NCBI GenBank assembly: GCA_030550095.1
Contig: JAUQQA010000024.1
Span: 1-37,747 of the forward strand
Source of the DNA: Chloroflexota bacterium
GTDB lineage: Bacteria; Chloroflexota; Anaerolineae; J036; Brachytrichaceae
Direction: 5' to 3'
Length of the DNA: 37,747 bases
Part shown: piece after piece, positions 17,234 to 25,253 of the stretch
Position numbering within the stretch: the stretch's first letter is position 1
How the letters are laid out: each line of letters begins with the position of its first letter
Notes under the pieces: generated by a model
What the model saw: only the letters and a program-made list of their open reading frames with translations
What the model was told of the DNA's origin: nothing
Database searches by the model: none
Position numbers and translations under genes: made by a program

Positions 17234-17310
17234 GGCGCATCACCCAAGCGCGGCAGCTTTGCTGAAGAACCCCAACCGCGTTTTACCACACCTGCACACC
17301 CCGCGCCTCG

Positions 17311-17316
17311 TAAAAT
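17311..17316 (+). promoter_or_regulatory. Putative -10 box placed for a leaderless mRNA
   Basis: TAAAAT ends six bases before the ATG of the MaoC gene at 17323, and no Shine-Dalgarno sequence lies between. Transcription would start at or next to the A of the start codon. No convincing -35 box is seen. Confidence 0.4.
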
Positions 17317-17322
17317 CAACCC

Positions 17323-17775
17323 ATGCCCGGCAAGTTCTTTGAGGATCTCGAGGTCGGCATGACTTTCAAGCATGCCACGGGGCGCACCATCACCGAGGCG
17401 GACAACGTGCTGTTCTGCGCGATCACCATGAACACACAGCCGCTCCACCTTGATGAGCATTTTGCCGCGCAGACGCCGTTCGGGCGACGCATCGTGAACG
17501 GCTTGCTCACGCTCAGCCTTGCCGTCGGCTTGACCGTCTCAGAACTGACCGAGGGCACGATCATCGCCAACCTCGGCTACGACACCGTGCGCACCCCGCG
17601 CCCTGTCTTTCACGGCGATACGCTCTACGTGGAGACGCGCGTGATGGACAAGCGCCCCTCGCAATCGCGCCCCGATGCTGGCATCGTGCGCTTGCGACAC
17701 GTCGGTCGCAATCAGCACGGCGAGGTAGTGATTGAGTTTGAGCGCACAGTATTGTTTCGCAAGCGCAACCCGTGA
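17323..17775 (+). CDS. MaoC-family acyl-CoA hydratase
   Basis: A 150-residue single hot-dog protein of the MaoC dehydratase family. ITEADNVLFCAITMNTQPLH carries the Asp/His hydratase residues (D27 and H42 with N37), and the VNGLLTLSLAVGL helix follows. Such enzymes add water to enoyl-CoAs. The stop overlaps the GTG start of the CitE-like lyase by 4 bp, so both proteins act in one pathway. In itaconate and C5-dicarboxyl-CoA degradation a MaoC hydratase makes citramalyl-CoA and a CitE-like lyase cleaves it; that is the most attractive guess but the substrate is not shown. Confidence 0.85.
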   Translation: MPGKFFEDLEVGMTFKHATGRTITEADNVLFCAITMNTQPLHLDEHFAAQTPFGRRIVNGLLTLSLAVGLTVSELTEGTIIANLGYDTVRTPRPVFHGDTLYVETRVMDKRPSQSRPDAGIVRLRHVGRNQHGEVVIEFERTVLFRKRNP

Positions 17776-18650
17776 GCGATTTCCCCGTTCGCTTGCGGCG
17801 TTCGCTGCTCTTCGTGCCGGGCGATAGCCGCCGCAAGATCGAAAAAGCCACCACCTTGCCCGCCGATAGCGTGGTGCTCGACCTCGAAGATGCTGTTGCG
17901 CCTGCCAACAAGCCGCAAGCGCGCGCCCTTGTGCGCGCGGCGCTCCACACGCTCGACTTCGGCGCGCGCGAGCGCCTCGTGCGCGTCAACCCCTGGAGCA
18001 GCGGCTTGCTCGCAGACGACGTGCGCGAGACCATCGCCGGCAAACCTGATGGCTACGTCATCCCCAAGGTGCGCACAGTGGATGAGCTGGGCCGCGTGTG
18101 CGCGTTGATCGAAGCGCAAGCGCGCGCGCATGGCATGGATGCGTCGCGCATGGCGCTGCTGGTGTTGATCGAGACGGCGCTCGGCGTGATGAACTTGCCA
18201 GCGATCGCTGCGTTTGGCGCGCCGGTGCAGGCGCTCATCTTCGGCGCGGACGATTTGGCTGCGGAAGTGGGCATGGTGCGCACCCCTGCTGGGCTAGAGG
18301 TGCTCTACCCGCGCAGCGCAGTGGCGATCGCTGCTGCCGCGCATGGCTTGCAGGCCATAGACCTCGTGTTCCCCGCTTTGAACGACGAAGCCGGCCTAGA
18401 GGCTGAATGTCGCTTTGGGCGACAGCTCGGCTACAGCGGCAAGATGGTGATCCACCCCAACCAACTCGCGGTGGTCAACCGCGCCTTCTCGCCGAGTGCT
18501 GAAGAGATCGCGCGCGCTCAACGCATCGTTCAAGCGGCTGAGGCGCATGGCTACGGCGCATTTGCACTCGATGGGCGCATGGTGGACGAGCCGATCGTTA
18601 AACAAGCGCAGAACGTGTTGGCGCGGGCACGCGCCGCAGGGCTGATCTAA
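17772..18650 (+). CDS. CitE-like acyl-CoA lyase (HpcH/HpaI family)
   Basis: A 292-residue TIM-barrel lyase of the citrate lyase beta / malyl-CoA lyase family. Visible are [17 protein letters not shown] at the N-terminus, [17 protein letters not shown] (71-75) for CoA binding, the Mg ligand E134 in LIETALG, and the second Mg site [10 protein letters not shown]. The closing [13 protein letters not shown] is typical. It begins with GTG within the MaoC stop (GTGA). A citramalyl-CoA or malyl/beta-methylmalyl-CoA cleaving role fits the neighbouring hydratase. mmsA follows after 82 bp with its own signals. Confidence 0.87.
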   Translation: MSDFPVRLRRSLLFVPGDSRRKIEKATTLPADSVVLDLEDAVAPANKPQARALVRAALHTLDFGARERLVRVNPWSSGLLADDVRETIAGKPDGYVIPKVRTVDELGRVCALIEAQARAHGMDASRMALLVLIETALGVMNLPAIAAFGAPVQALIFGADDLAAEVGMVRTPAGLEVLYPRSAVAIAAAAHGLQAIDLVFPALNDEAGLEAECRFGRQLGYSGKMVIHPNQLAVVNRAFSPSAEEIARAQRIVQAAEAHGYGAFALDGRMVDEPIVKQAQNVLARARAAGLI

Positions 18651-18665
18651 AGTCCGCAAAAGCCC

Positions 18666-18671
18666 TATAAT
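18666..18671 (+). promoter_or_regulatory. Putative -10 box of mmsA
   Basis: TATAAT lies 61 bases before the mmsA start in an otherwise gene-free gap. A matching -35 box is not obvious. AAAGGAGAA just before the ATG at 18733 is the ribosome binding site. Confidence 0.45.
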
Positions 18672-18732
18672 CCATCTCAACCGAACGCACCCTCGCCCAA
18701 ACTTCAGGGCACCCACAAAGGAGAACAACCTC

Positions 18733-20211
18733 ATGACAACCAACGGTCGTTTGCTCAACTACATCAACGGGCAATGGGTGGAGGCGCAAGCCACCGAGTA
18801 CCTTCCGGTGAGGAACCCAGCGACAGCTCAAGTGCTGGCCCATGTGCCGCTCTCCACGGCGCAAGATGTGGACAAGGCGGTCGCAGCAGGGCAGAAGGCG
18901 TTCCACGATTGGCGGCGCACTCCGGTAGTAGAGCGCGTGCAGCCGCTCTACCGCCTCAAGCGCCTGCTCGAGGCGCACCGCGACGAACTGGCGCGCCTGA
19001 TCACCAACGAGTGTGGCAAGACCTACGAGGAGAGCCAAGGCGAGCTGCAACGCGCCATTGAGAACGTCGAGGTGGCGTGCGGCGCGCCCTCACTCATGCA
19101 AGGGTTTAACAACGAAGACATCGCGCGCGGCATTGACGAGCATTGCATCCGCCAGCCGCTGGGCGTGGTGGCGGCGATCACGCCATTTAACTTCCCGGGC
19201 ATGGTGCCGTTGTGGTTCTTGCCGTATGCCGTCGCTACGGGCAACTGCTTCATCCTCAAGCCCAGCGAGAAGACGCCGATGACCATGCAGCGCATCTTCC
19301 AACTCATGGAAGAGGCAGGTTTCCCGCCAGGCGTCGTGCAACTGGTGAACGGCGCCAAGGACGCGGTGGATGCGCTGCTTGATCATCCTGATATTCGCGC
19401 CATTAGCTTTGTGGGCAGCACGCCGGTGGCGCGCTACGTGTACGAGCGCGCGGCGCGCGCGGGCAAGCGTGTGCAGGCGCAAGGCGGCGCGAAGAACCCG
19501 CTCGTGATCATGCCCGACGCCGACATGGAAATGACGGTGCGCGTGGTGGCGGATTCGGCGTTCGGCAACGCGGGGCAGCGCTGCCTAGCGGCGTCGGTCG
19601 GCATCACTGTGGGCGAGGCGCGCAATTTGTTCGTCGAGGCGTTCGTGGATGCAGCCGCCTCGCGCAAGGTCGGCTACGGGCTTGACCCCGGCGTGGAGAT
19701 GGGTCCTGTGATCAGCGCAGAGAGCAAGGCGCGCATCGAGAAGCTAATCGCGCTCGGCGAAAGCGAAGGGGCGACCGTGTTGCTCGACGGGCGCAATAAG
19801 ACGGTGAAGGGCTACGAGGATGGCTACTTCATCTTCCCCACCATCCTCGACCACGTGCCCCCTGAAAGCCAAATCGCGCACACCGAGATCTTCGGACCTG
19901 TCTTCAGCCTCATGCACGCGGAGACCATCGAAGAGGCGATCGCGCTGGTGAACAATCGCAAGTACGGCAACATGGCGTCCATCTTCACTAGCAGTGGTGC
20001 CTCGGCGCGCAAGTTCCGCTACGAGGTGAACGCCGGCAACGTGGGCATTAACATCGGCGTCGCAGCGCCGATGGCGTTCTATCCCTTCAGCGGCTGGCGC
20101 GAGAGCTTCTTCGGCGTCTTGCACGCGCAGGGCATGCACGGCATCGAGTTCTACACCGAGACCAAGGTGGTGATCGAGCGCTGGCCCCGCGAGTGGACGC
20201 GCAAGTTCTAG
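18733..20211 (+). CDS. mmsA: CoA-acylating (methyl)malonate-semialdehyde dehydrogenase
   Basis: A 492-residue aldehyde dehydrogenase of the MmsA group, which oxidises methylmalonate semialdehyde or malonate semialdehyde to propionyl-CoA or acetyl-CoA with release of CO2. The nucleophile is C284 in [10 protein letters not shown]. The place of the general-base Glu of ordinary aldehyde dehydrogenases reads [10 protein letters not shown], as in CoA-dependent Mms[16 protein letters not shown] is also typical. It heads a block with a transporter and a dihydropyrimidinase; malonate semialdehyde is the end product of uracil breakdown by the reductive route, which fits. A strong terminator closes the gene. 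Confidence 0.93.
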   Translation: MTTNGRLLNYINGQWVEAQATEYLPVRNPATAQVLAHVPLSTAQDVDKAVAAGQKAFHDWRRTPVVERVQPLYRLKRLLEAHRDELARLITNECGKTYEESQGELQRAIENVEVACGAPSLMQGFNNEDIARGIDEHCIRQPLGVVAAITPFNFPGMVPLWFLPYAVATGNCFILKPSEKTPMTMQRIFQLMEEAGFPPGVVQLVNGAKDAVDALLDHPDIRAISFVGSTPVARYVYERAARAGKRVQAQGGAKNPLVIMPDADMEMTVRVVADSAFGNAGQRCLAASVGITVGEARNLFVEAFVDAAASRKVGYGLDPGVEMGPVISAESKARIEKLIALGESEGATVLLDGRNKTVKGYEDGYFIFPTILDHVPPESQIAHTEIFGPVFSLMHAETIEEAIALVNNRKYGNMASIFTSSGASARKFRYEVNAGNVGINIGVAAPMAFYPFSGWRESFFGVLHAQGMHGIEFYTETKVVIERWPREWTRKF

Positions 20212-20232
20212 CTTGCGGCGACGAATGTTGTC

Positions 20233-20278
20233 GAGGGGCACAGCACGCGCACGGCGCGGTTGTGCCCCTCTTTGCTTT
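20233..20278 (+). terminator. Rho-independent terminator after mmsA
   Basis: A 10-bp perfect stem (GAGGGGCACA at 20233-20242 with TGTGCCCCTC at 20261-20270) is followed by TTTGCTTT. It separates mmsA from the transporter genes. Confidence 0.75.
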
Positions 20279-20333
20279 CGGCGCCGAACAACGATGCGCA
20301 GTCTGCACAAACGTGACCGCGCGCAAAGCGCTG

Positions 20334-21179
20334 ATGCGTCGTTTCATCGTTTGGTTTTGTGTTAGACTTAACTCCGCTGTGGCTGTCACCCTGCCAAAGC
20401 GCCGCACTGCGAACAAGCTCGCCGCTCTCCTCGTGTTGTTTTCCCTCGCGCTGCTCTGGCAGTTCGTCAAGCTGGTGTTTAACCTCGACGGTCGCACACT
20501 GCCGCACCTGTGGGAGATCGTGCTGGCGTTCGGCGAGCCGGCGCGTCGAAACGGACCGCCGCTGATCAACGAACTGCTCAACGCTGCCCTGTTCACTGCA
20601 CAGGGCGCTTTTTTTGGCTTTGTGATCGGCGCGATCTTGGGGTTTGTGCTCGGGACCGTATTCGCGCACGTGCCCTTGCTTGAGCGCAGCCTGGTGCCCT
20701 ATGTGGTCGCCTCGCAGACGGTGCCGATCTTGGCGATCGCGCCGATGGTGGTGATCTGGCTGCGCGGCTCGTGGTGGTCCGTGCCGATCATCGCTGCCTA
20801 CCTCACCTTCTTCCCCGTGACGATCAACACGCTGCGCGGCATGAAATCACCTGACCCGCGCGCGTTGGAGCTAATGCGCTCCTATGCTGCCACGACGTGG
20901 GAGACGTTGTGGAAGCTGCGCTTCCCAGCAGCGCTGCCCGCGATCTTCGCTGCGCTGAAGATCGCTGCGACGTCGTCGGTCGTCGGCGCGATTATCGCGG
21001 AGTTGCCTGCCGGGGTGCAACGCGGGCTGGGTGGCGCGATCCTCAACTTCAACCAGTACTACATCACCGGTCCACAGCGCCTCTGGGCAGCGATCACGAT
21101 GGCAGCGCTGGTTGGGATCGCGTTTTACCTGATGATTGCATTGGTTGAGCGCCTAGCGCTGCGCAACATCGTGCGGTAG
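20334..21179 (+). CDS. ABC transporter permease (SsuC/TauC-like)
   Basis: A membrane permease of the nitrate/sulfonate/pyrimidine-precursor transporter type. Several membrane segments are visible (LAALLVLFSLALLWQF, GAFFGFVIGAILGFVLGT, VPILAIAPMVVIW). The permease EAA-type loop reads ELMRSYAATTWETLWKLRFP. The start is uncertain: ATG at 20334 gives 281 residues, while GTG at 20379, just after a TTAGACTTAA sequence that could be a -10 box, gives 266 and a more typical N-terminus. It is the first of four transporter genes. A second, related permease follows the ATPase, so the channel is a heterodimer. Confidence 0.87.
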   Translation: MRRFIVWFCVRLNSAVAVTLPKRRTANKLAALLVLFSLALLWQFVKLVFNLDGRTLPHLWEIVLAFGEPARRNGPPLINELLNAALFTAQGAFFGFVIGAILGFVLGTVFAHVPLLERSLVPYVVASQTVPILAIAPMVVIWLRGSWWSVPIIAAYLTFFPVTINTLRGMKSPDPRALELMRSYAATTWETLWKLRFPAALPAIFAALKIAATSSVVGAIIAELPAGVQRGLGGAILNFNQYYITGPQRLWAAITMAALVGIAFYLMIALVERLALRNIVR

Positions 21180-21207
21180 GCAGCGCAAGCAAAGGAGAGA
21201 GGAAACC

Positions 21208-21990
21208 ATGACGCCGGTCGTCACCCTGACTAACGTCAACAAAGTGTTCGGCGGTGGTGGGCGCCCGCAGACGGTTGCGCTGAAGGACATCAACCTTCAA
21301 ATCGAGCCACGCGAGTTCATCTCCTTGATCGGCCCTTCGGGATGCGGCAAATCCACCTTGCTGCGCACCATTGCAGACCTCGTGCCGCCCTCGAGCGGCG
21401 AGGTGGTCGTTAACGGCAAAAGCGCGCATCAGGCGCGGCTCAACCGCGAGTACGGCATGGTGTTCCAAGCGCCTGTGCTCTTTGAGTGGCGCACTGTGCT
21501 GCACAACGTGGAGCTGCCGCTGGAGATCATGGGCGTGCCCAAGAAGGAGCGCGAGCAGCGCGCGCGAGAAATGCTCAAGCTCGTGGAGCTGCAGGGCTTC
21601 GAGCGGCATTACCCCTGGCAGCTCTCCGGCGGCATGCAGCAGCGCGTCGCCATCGCGCGTGCGCTCGCGTTTCGCCCGCAGTTGCTGCTGATGGACGAGC
21701 CGTTTGGCGCGCTCGATGAGCTTACGCGCGAGCGCATGAACGCCGAGCTCCTGCGCATCTGGCACGAGACAAAAACAACGGTGGTGTTCGTCACGCACTC
21801 CATCCCCGAAGCCGTGTTCCTCTCCACGCGCGTGGTGGTGATGAGTGCGCGCCCAGGACGCATCACCGCGATCATCCCGATTGATTTGCCCTACCCCCGC
21901 GACGTGGAGACGCGCGAGTCGCCGCGGTTCTTCGAGCTGGTGACCGAAGTGCGCGAGGCGCTGCGGCGCGGCGAGGAGCGGATGGCATGA
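21208..21990 (+). CDS. ABC transporter ATP-binding protein (SsuB/TauB-like)
   Basis: A 260-residue ATPase that drives the transporter. Walker A GPSGCGKST is at 42-50. The signature LSGGMQQRVAIARAL and Walker B LLLMDEPFGALDE are intact, and the switch histidine is in FVTHSIPEA. The ribosome binding site AAAGGAGAGAGGAAA precedes the ATG. The stop overlaps the next permease start by 4 bp (ATGA). Confidence 0.94.
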   Translation: MTPVVTLTNVNKVFGGGGRPQTVALKDINLQIEPREFISLIGPSGCGKSTLLRTIADLVPPSSGEVVVNGKSAHQARLNREYGMVFQAPVLFEWRTVLHNVELPLEIMGVPKKEREQRAREMLKLVELQGFERHYPWQLSGGMQQRVAIARALAFRPQLLLMDEPFGALDELTRERMNAELLRIWHETKTTVVFVTHSIPEAVFLSTRVVVMSARPGRITAIIPIDLPYPRDVETRESPRFFELVTEVREALRRGEERMA

Positions 21991-22769
21991 CGATGGCGCA
22001 ATCGCCCGCCCAGACCCTTGCGCGCTACGCGCCGCAGATCACCGTCTTCGTGGCGGTGGTGATCGCGTGGGAAGTCATCGTGCGCGCGTTGAACATCCCG
22101 CGCTTTCTGTTGCCTGCGCCCAGCGTGATCGTCGCAGCGCTGATCGCCACTTTCGGCACAGTGATCGAGAGCGCGTGGTACACGCTGCGCAACGCACTGC
22201 TGGGCTTCTTGATCGGCTGCGGCGCAGGGATCGCGGTGGCGTTGGCAACGGCGCGCTGGGCGACCGTGCGCGAAGGGCTATTGCCCGTCGCCATTGCCGT
22301 GAACTCCATTCCCATCATCGCCTTCGCGCCGATCACCAACAACTGGTTCGGCAGCAATAACCCCTTGTCAAAGGTGGCGATCGTCGTGCTGATCACCTTC
22401 TTCCCCACGATGATCAACACCGTGCGCGGGTTGACGCTGGTTGAGCCAGCGAAACTCGAGCTGATGCGCTCGTACGCCGTCTCCGAGTTGGTGGTGTTGA
22501 CTAAAGTGCGCATCCCCAACGCGCTGCCCTATGTGTTCAACGCGTTCAAAGTGTGCAGCGCGCTCTCGCTGATCGGCGCGATTGTGGCGGAGTACTTTGG
22601 CGGCCCGCGCAAGTCGCTGGGCGTTTACATCTTGCAAGAGGCGCAGCTCTTCCGCTTTGACAATGCGTGGGCTGCGATTATCATTGCCTCTGTGCTCGGG
22701 ATCGCGTTCTACCTTGTCGTGCTCGCAGCAGAGCGCAAGCTCATCCCGTGGCATGTCTCGGTGGATTAG
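21987..22769 (+). CDS. Second ABC transporter permease (SsuC/TauC-like)
   Basis: A 260-residue permease related to the one upstream of the ATPase. Membrane segments include TVFVAVVIAWEVIVRAL, LGFLIGCGAGIAVALAT and AAIIIASVLGIAFYLVVLAA. The cytoplasmic loop ELMRSYAVSELVVLTKVRIP matches the EAA motif and closely resembles ELMRSYAATTWETLWKLRFP of the first permease, so the two arose by duplication. It starts inside the ATPase stop codon, indicating coupled translation. Confidence 0.92.
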   Translation: MTMAQSPAQTLARYAPQITVFVAVVIAWEVIVRALNIPRFLLPAPSVIVAALIATFGTVIESAWYTLRNALLGFLIGCGAGIAVALATARWATVREGLLPVAIAVNSIPIIAFAPITNNWFGSNNPLSKVAIVVLITFFPTMINTVRGLTLVEPAKLELMRSYAVSELVVLTKVRIPNALPYVFNAFKVCSALSLIGAIVAEYFGGPRKSLGVYILQEAQLFRFDNAWAAIIIASVLGIAFYLVVLAAERKLIPWHVSVD

Positions 22770-22852
22770 TCTCGGTGATGGTCGCACCCGACCTGCCATG
22801 ACGCTGGCGGTGCGTTCGCACACAAACCCGAAACCAAGGAGAGAAGGAAGCC

Positions 22853-24013
22853 ATGAACAAATCAAGCTTGCTAAAGTTCCCCGCGTTTGTCGCACTGGTT
22901 GCGTTGGCAGTTTCGGCATGCGCTACGCCGACCTCTGCACCGCAGCAGCCGCCTGCTCAACCCCAGCAACCCGCTGCACCTGCGGAGACCCCCGCCGCTG
23001 CGCCAGCGAAAGTCCCCGTGCGCGTGGTGTTGCAGTGGGTGCCGCAATCGCAATTCGCTGGTTACTATGCCGCGAAGGACAAGGGCTTTTACGATGCCGA
23101 AGGGCTGGATGTGACCATCATCCCTGGCGGACCAGACATCGCGCCAGCGCAAGTCGTGGCCTCGGGCGGCGCTGAGTTTGGCGTGGCGTGGCTGCCCGGG
23201 CGCACACTGGCAGCACGCGAAGGCGGCGCCGACCTCGTCAACATCGCGCAGATCTTCCAGCGCAGCGGCACGCTGATGGTGTCATTCAAGGAGAAGAACA
23301 TCACCAAGGTCGAGGACTTCAAGGGCAAGAACGTCGGCTCGTGGCTGCTCGGCAATGAGGCAGAACTATTCGCCGCCATGCGCAAAGTGGGGCTTGACCC
23401 CGAGAAGGACGCCAACATCATCAAGCAGAACTTCGACATGAGCCAGTTGCTCAACGGCGAGGTGGATGTGGCGCAGGCGATGATCTACAACGAGTACGCC
23501 CAAGTGTTGGAGACGCGCAACCCCAAGACCGGCGAGCTTTACAAGCCCGAAGACCTCAACGTGATTGACTTCAACGAGGTGGGCACCGCCATGCTGCAGG
23601 ATGGCATCATGGCGCGCGAGTCTTGGCTCAGCCAGCCGGGCAATGAGGACATTGCTGTGCGCTTCCTGCGCGCCACGTTCCGCGGCTGGATCTTCTGCCG
23701 CGACAACTTCGACGAGTGCGTGCAGATCGTGCTCAACAACGGCACAGCGCTCGGCGAGAGCCACATGCGCTGGCAGCTCAACGAGGTGAACGCGCTGATC
23801 TGGCCCTCGCCAAACGGCATCGGCATCATGGACGAGAACCTCTACAAGCAAACCGTCGAGATCGCCAAGACTTACGGCATCCTCAAGCGCGATCCCGACC
23901 CCGGCGCCTACCGCACCGACCTCGCCAAGAAGGCGCTCGAGGGCATTGAGGGCGACACCAAAGGCTTGAACTTCAAGAAGATCACCGTCGAACTGAAGGA
24001 GGGCGGCAACTAA
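22853..24013 (+). CDS. ABC transporter substrate-binding lipoprotein (NMT1/THI5-like)
   Basis: A 386-residue binding protein. The signal peptide ends in the lipobox LAVSAC with lipidated C23, followed by a Pro/Gln/Ala-rich linker (24-60). The mature domain begins VRVVLQWVPQSQFAGYYAAK and continues KGFYDAEGLDVTIIPGG, the pattern of NMT1/THI5-like proteins that bind pyrimidine precursors, formylaminopyrimidines, riboflavin or similar aromatic heterocycles. AAGGAGAGAAGGAAG is a strong ribosome binding site. The ligand is unknown, but the dihydropyrimidinase downstream points to a pyrimidine, hydantoin or related ring. A terminator follows. Confidence 0.92.
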   Translation: MNKSSLLKFPAFVALVALAVSACATPTSAPQQPPAQPQQPAAPAETPAAAPAKVPVRVVLQWVPQSQFAGYYAAKDKGFYDAEGLDVTIIPGGPDIAPAQVVASGGAEFGVAWLPGRTLAAREGGADLVNIAQIFQRSGTLMVSFKEKNITKVEDFKGKNVGSWLLGNEAELFAAMRKVGLDPEKDANIIKQNFDMSQLLNGEVDVAQAMIYNEYAQVLETRNPKTGELYKPEDLNVIDFNEVGTAMLQDGIMARESWLSQPGNEDIAVRFLRATFRGWIFCRDNFDECVQIVLNNGTALGESHMRWQLNEVNALIWPSPNGIGIMDENLYKQTVEIAKTYGILKRDPDPGAYRTDLAKKALEGIEGDTKGLNFKKITVELKEGGN

Positions 24014-24028
24014 ACCTGAGCGAATCCA

Positions 24029-24073
24029 GAAAGCGCCGGAAGCAACACACCCGCTTCTGGCGCTTTCCTTTTC
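24029..24073 (+). terminator. Terminator between transporter and enzyme genes
   Basis: A 15-bp stem with one G-U pair (GAAAGCGCCGGAAGC at 24029-24043 with GCTTCTGGCGCTTTC at 24053-24067) is followed by CTTTTC. The ribosome binding site GGAGG of the next gene lies directly after it, so the hairpin may attenuate rather than fully stop transcription. Confidence 0.7.
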
Positions 24074-24083
24074 GGAGGACACC

Positions 24084-25226
24084 ATGGCAAAGATGGACTT
24101 CGGCATCACGTTCAAATCTGACATGGACTGGCGCCGCGAGCTGAAGATCGTGCAGCAAGCGGAAGCGGTCGGCTTCAAGTACATCTGGAGCTTCGATAGC
24201 CACGTGCTGTGGCAGTCGATCTTTCCGCGCTTCGCGCTCTGGGCGTATCACACCAAAAAAGTGCACATCGGGCCGTTGGTCACCAACCCCGTCGTGCGCG
24301 ATGTCACGGTGTGCGCGAGCGACTTCGCCACCTTGCAGCGCATCAGCGGCGGGCGCATGGAGTTAGGCATCGGTCGCGGCGATAGCAGCCGGCGCCGCCT
24401 CGGCAAGCCGCCGACGACGATGGCGCACCTTGAGGAGTTCGTCGAGAAATTCCGCAAGCTCACCGCAGGCGAGCACATTGACTACGACGGCGCCGACGTG
24501 TTCCTCAGTTGGGCAGATGGCGGTGTGCCGCCCGTGTGGGTGGCGGGCTATGGACCGATCGCGCTGCGCAGCGCCGGGCGCATCGCCGATGGCGTCGTGT
24601 TGCAGTTCGCAGACCCGCACCTCATCAAGTGGTGCTTGCAGTTTGTCAAAGAGGGTGCCGAAGAAGCAGGGCGTGACTTCTCGCAAATCAAGATCATGGC
24701 GTGCGCGCCAATTTGGATCAGCAGCGACCTCGAGTATGCCCGCGAGCGCGTGCGCTGGTTCCCCGCGCTCGTCAGCAACCATGTGGTGGACTTGCTCAAG
24801 CGCTACGGTAAGGAGAACCTGCCGCCCGAGCTAGTCACCTACGTCGAGACGCGCAAAGGCTACGACTACCTACACCACGCCGAGGTCGGCAGCAGCAACG
24901 CGGAGTTTGTGCCCGATGAGATCGTGGATCGCTATTGCGTGATCGGCACGATCAAAGATCACATCGCCAAGCTGGAGGAGCTGCAATCGCTCGGCGTGCA
25001 CCAGTTCAACATCTACCTCATGTCGGGCGACGAAGAAAAACAGGTGGCGGCGTATGGGCGCTACGTGATCCCGCATTTCAACGGGAAGAAGAGCGTGCGC
25101 GTCGCAAAGCCCGCCGCAAAGCAGAGCGCGAAGGCGGCGAAGAGCGCCAAAGCAGCGAAGACCACCGCCAAGTCGAAGTCAAAGCGCACAACACGTAAGC
25201 CCGCGCGCACAGCCGCGACTGCTTAA
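24084..25226 (+). CDS. Luciferase-like (LLM) flavin/F420-dependent oxidoreductase with K/A-rich tail
   Basis: A 380-residue luciferase-like TIM-barrel protein. The first 330 residues are typical of the class: FGITFKSDMDWRRELKIVQQ at the N-terminus, SGGRMELGIGRGDSSRR, PVWVAGYGPIALRSAG and the closing GVHQFNIYLMSGDEE. Members use FMN or F420; which one applies here cannot be read. Residues 335-380 form a tail with 12 Lys and 4 Arg among Ala, Ser and Thr (for example AKAAKSAKAAKTTAKSKSKR), resembling histone H1 tails and unrelated to the enzyme fold. GGAGG precedes the ATG. It lies 27 bp before the dihydropyrimidinase, so it probably acts on the same ring compound. Confidence 0.88.
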   Translation: MAKMDFGITFKSDMDWRRELKIVQQAEAVGFKYIWSFDSHVLWQSIFPRFALWAYHTKKVHIGPLVTNPVVRDVTVCASDFATLQRISGGRMELGIGRGDSSRRRLGKPPTTMAHLEEFVEKFRKLTAGEHIDYDGADVFLSWADGGVPPVWVAGYGPIALRSAGRIADGVVLQFADPHLIKWCLQFVKEGAEEAGRDFSQIKIMACAPIWISSDLEYARERVRWFPALVSNHVVDLLKRYGKENLPPELVTYVETRKGYDYLHHAEVGSSNAEFVPDEIVDRYCVIGTIKDHIAKLEELQSLGVHQFNIYLMSGDEEKQVAAYGRYVIPHFNGKKSVRVAKPAAKQSAKAAKSAKAAKTTAKSKSKRTTRKPARTAATA

Positions 25227-25253
25227 AGCACACGGCACTCGGAGGGAAACGCC

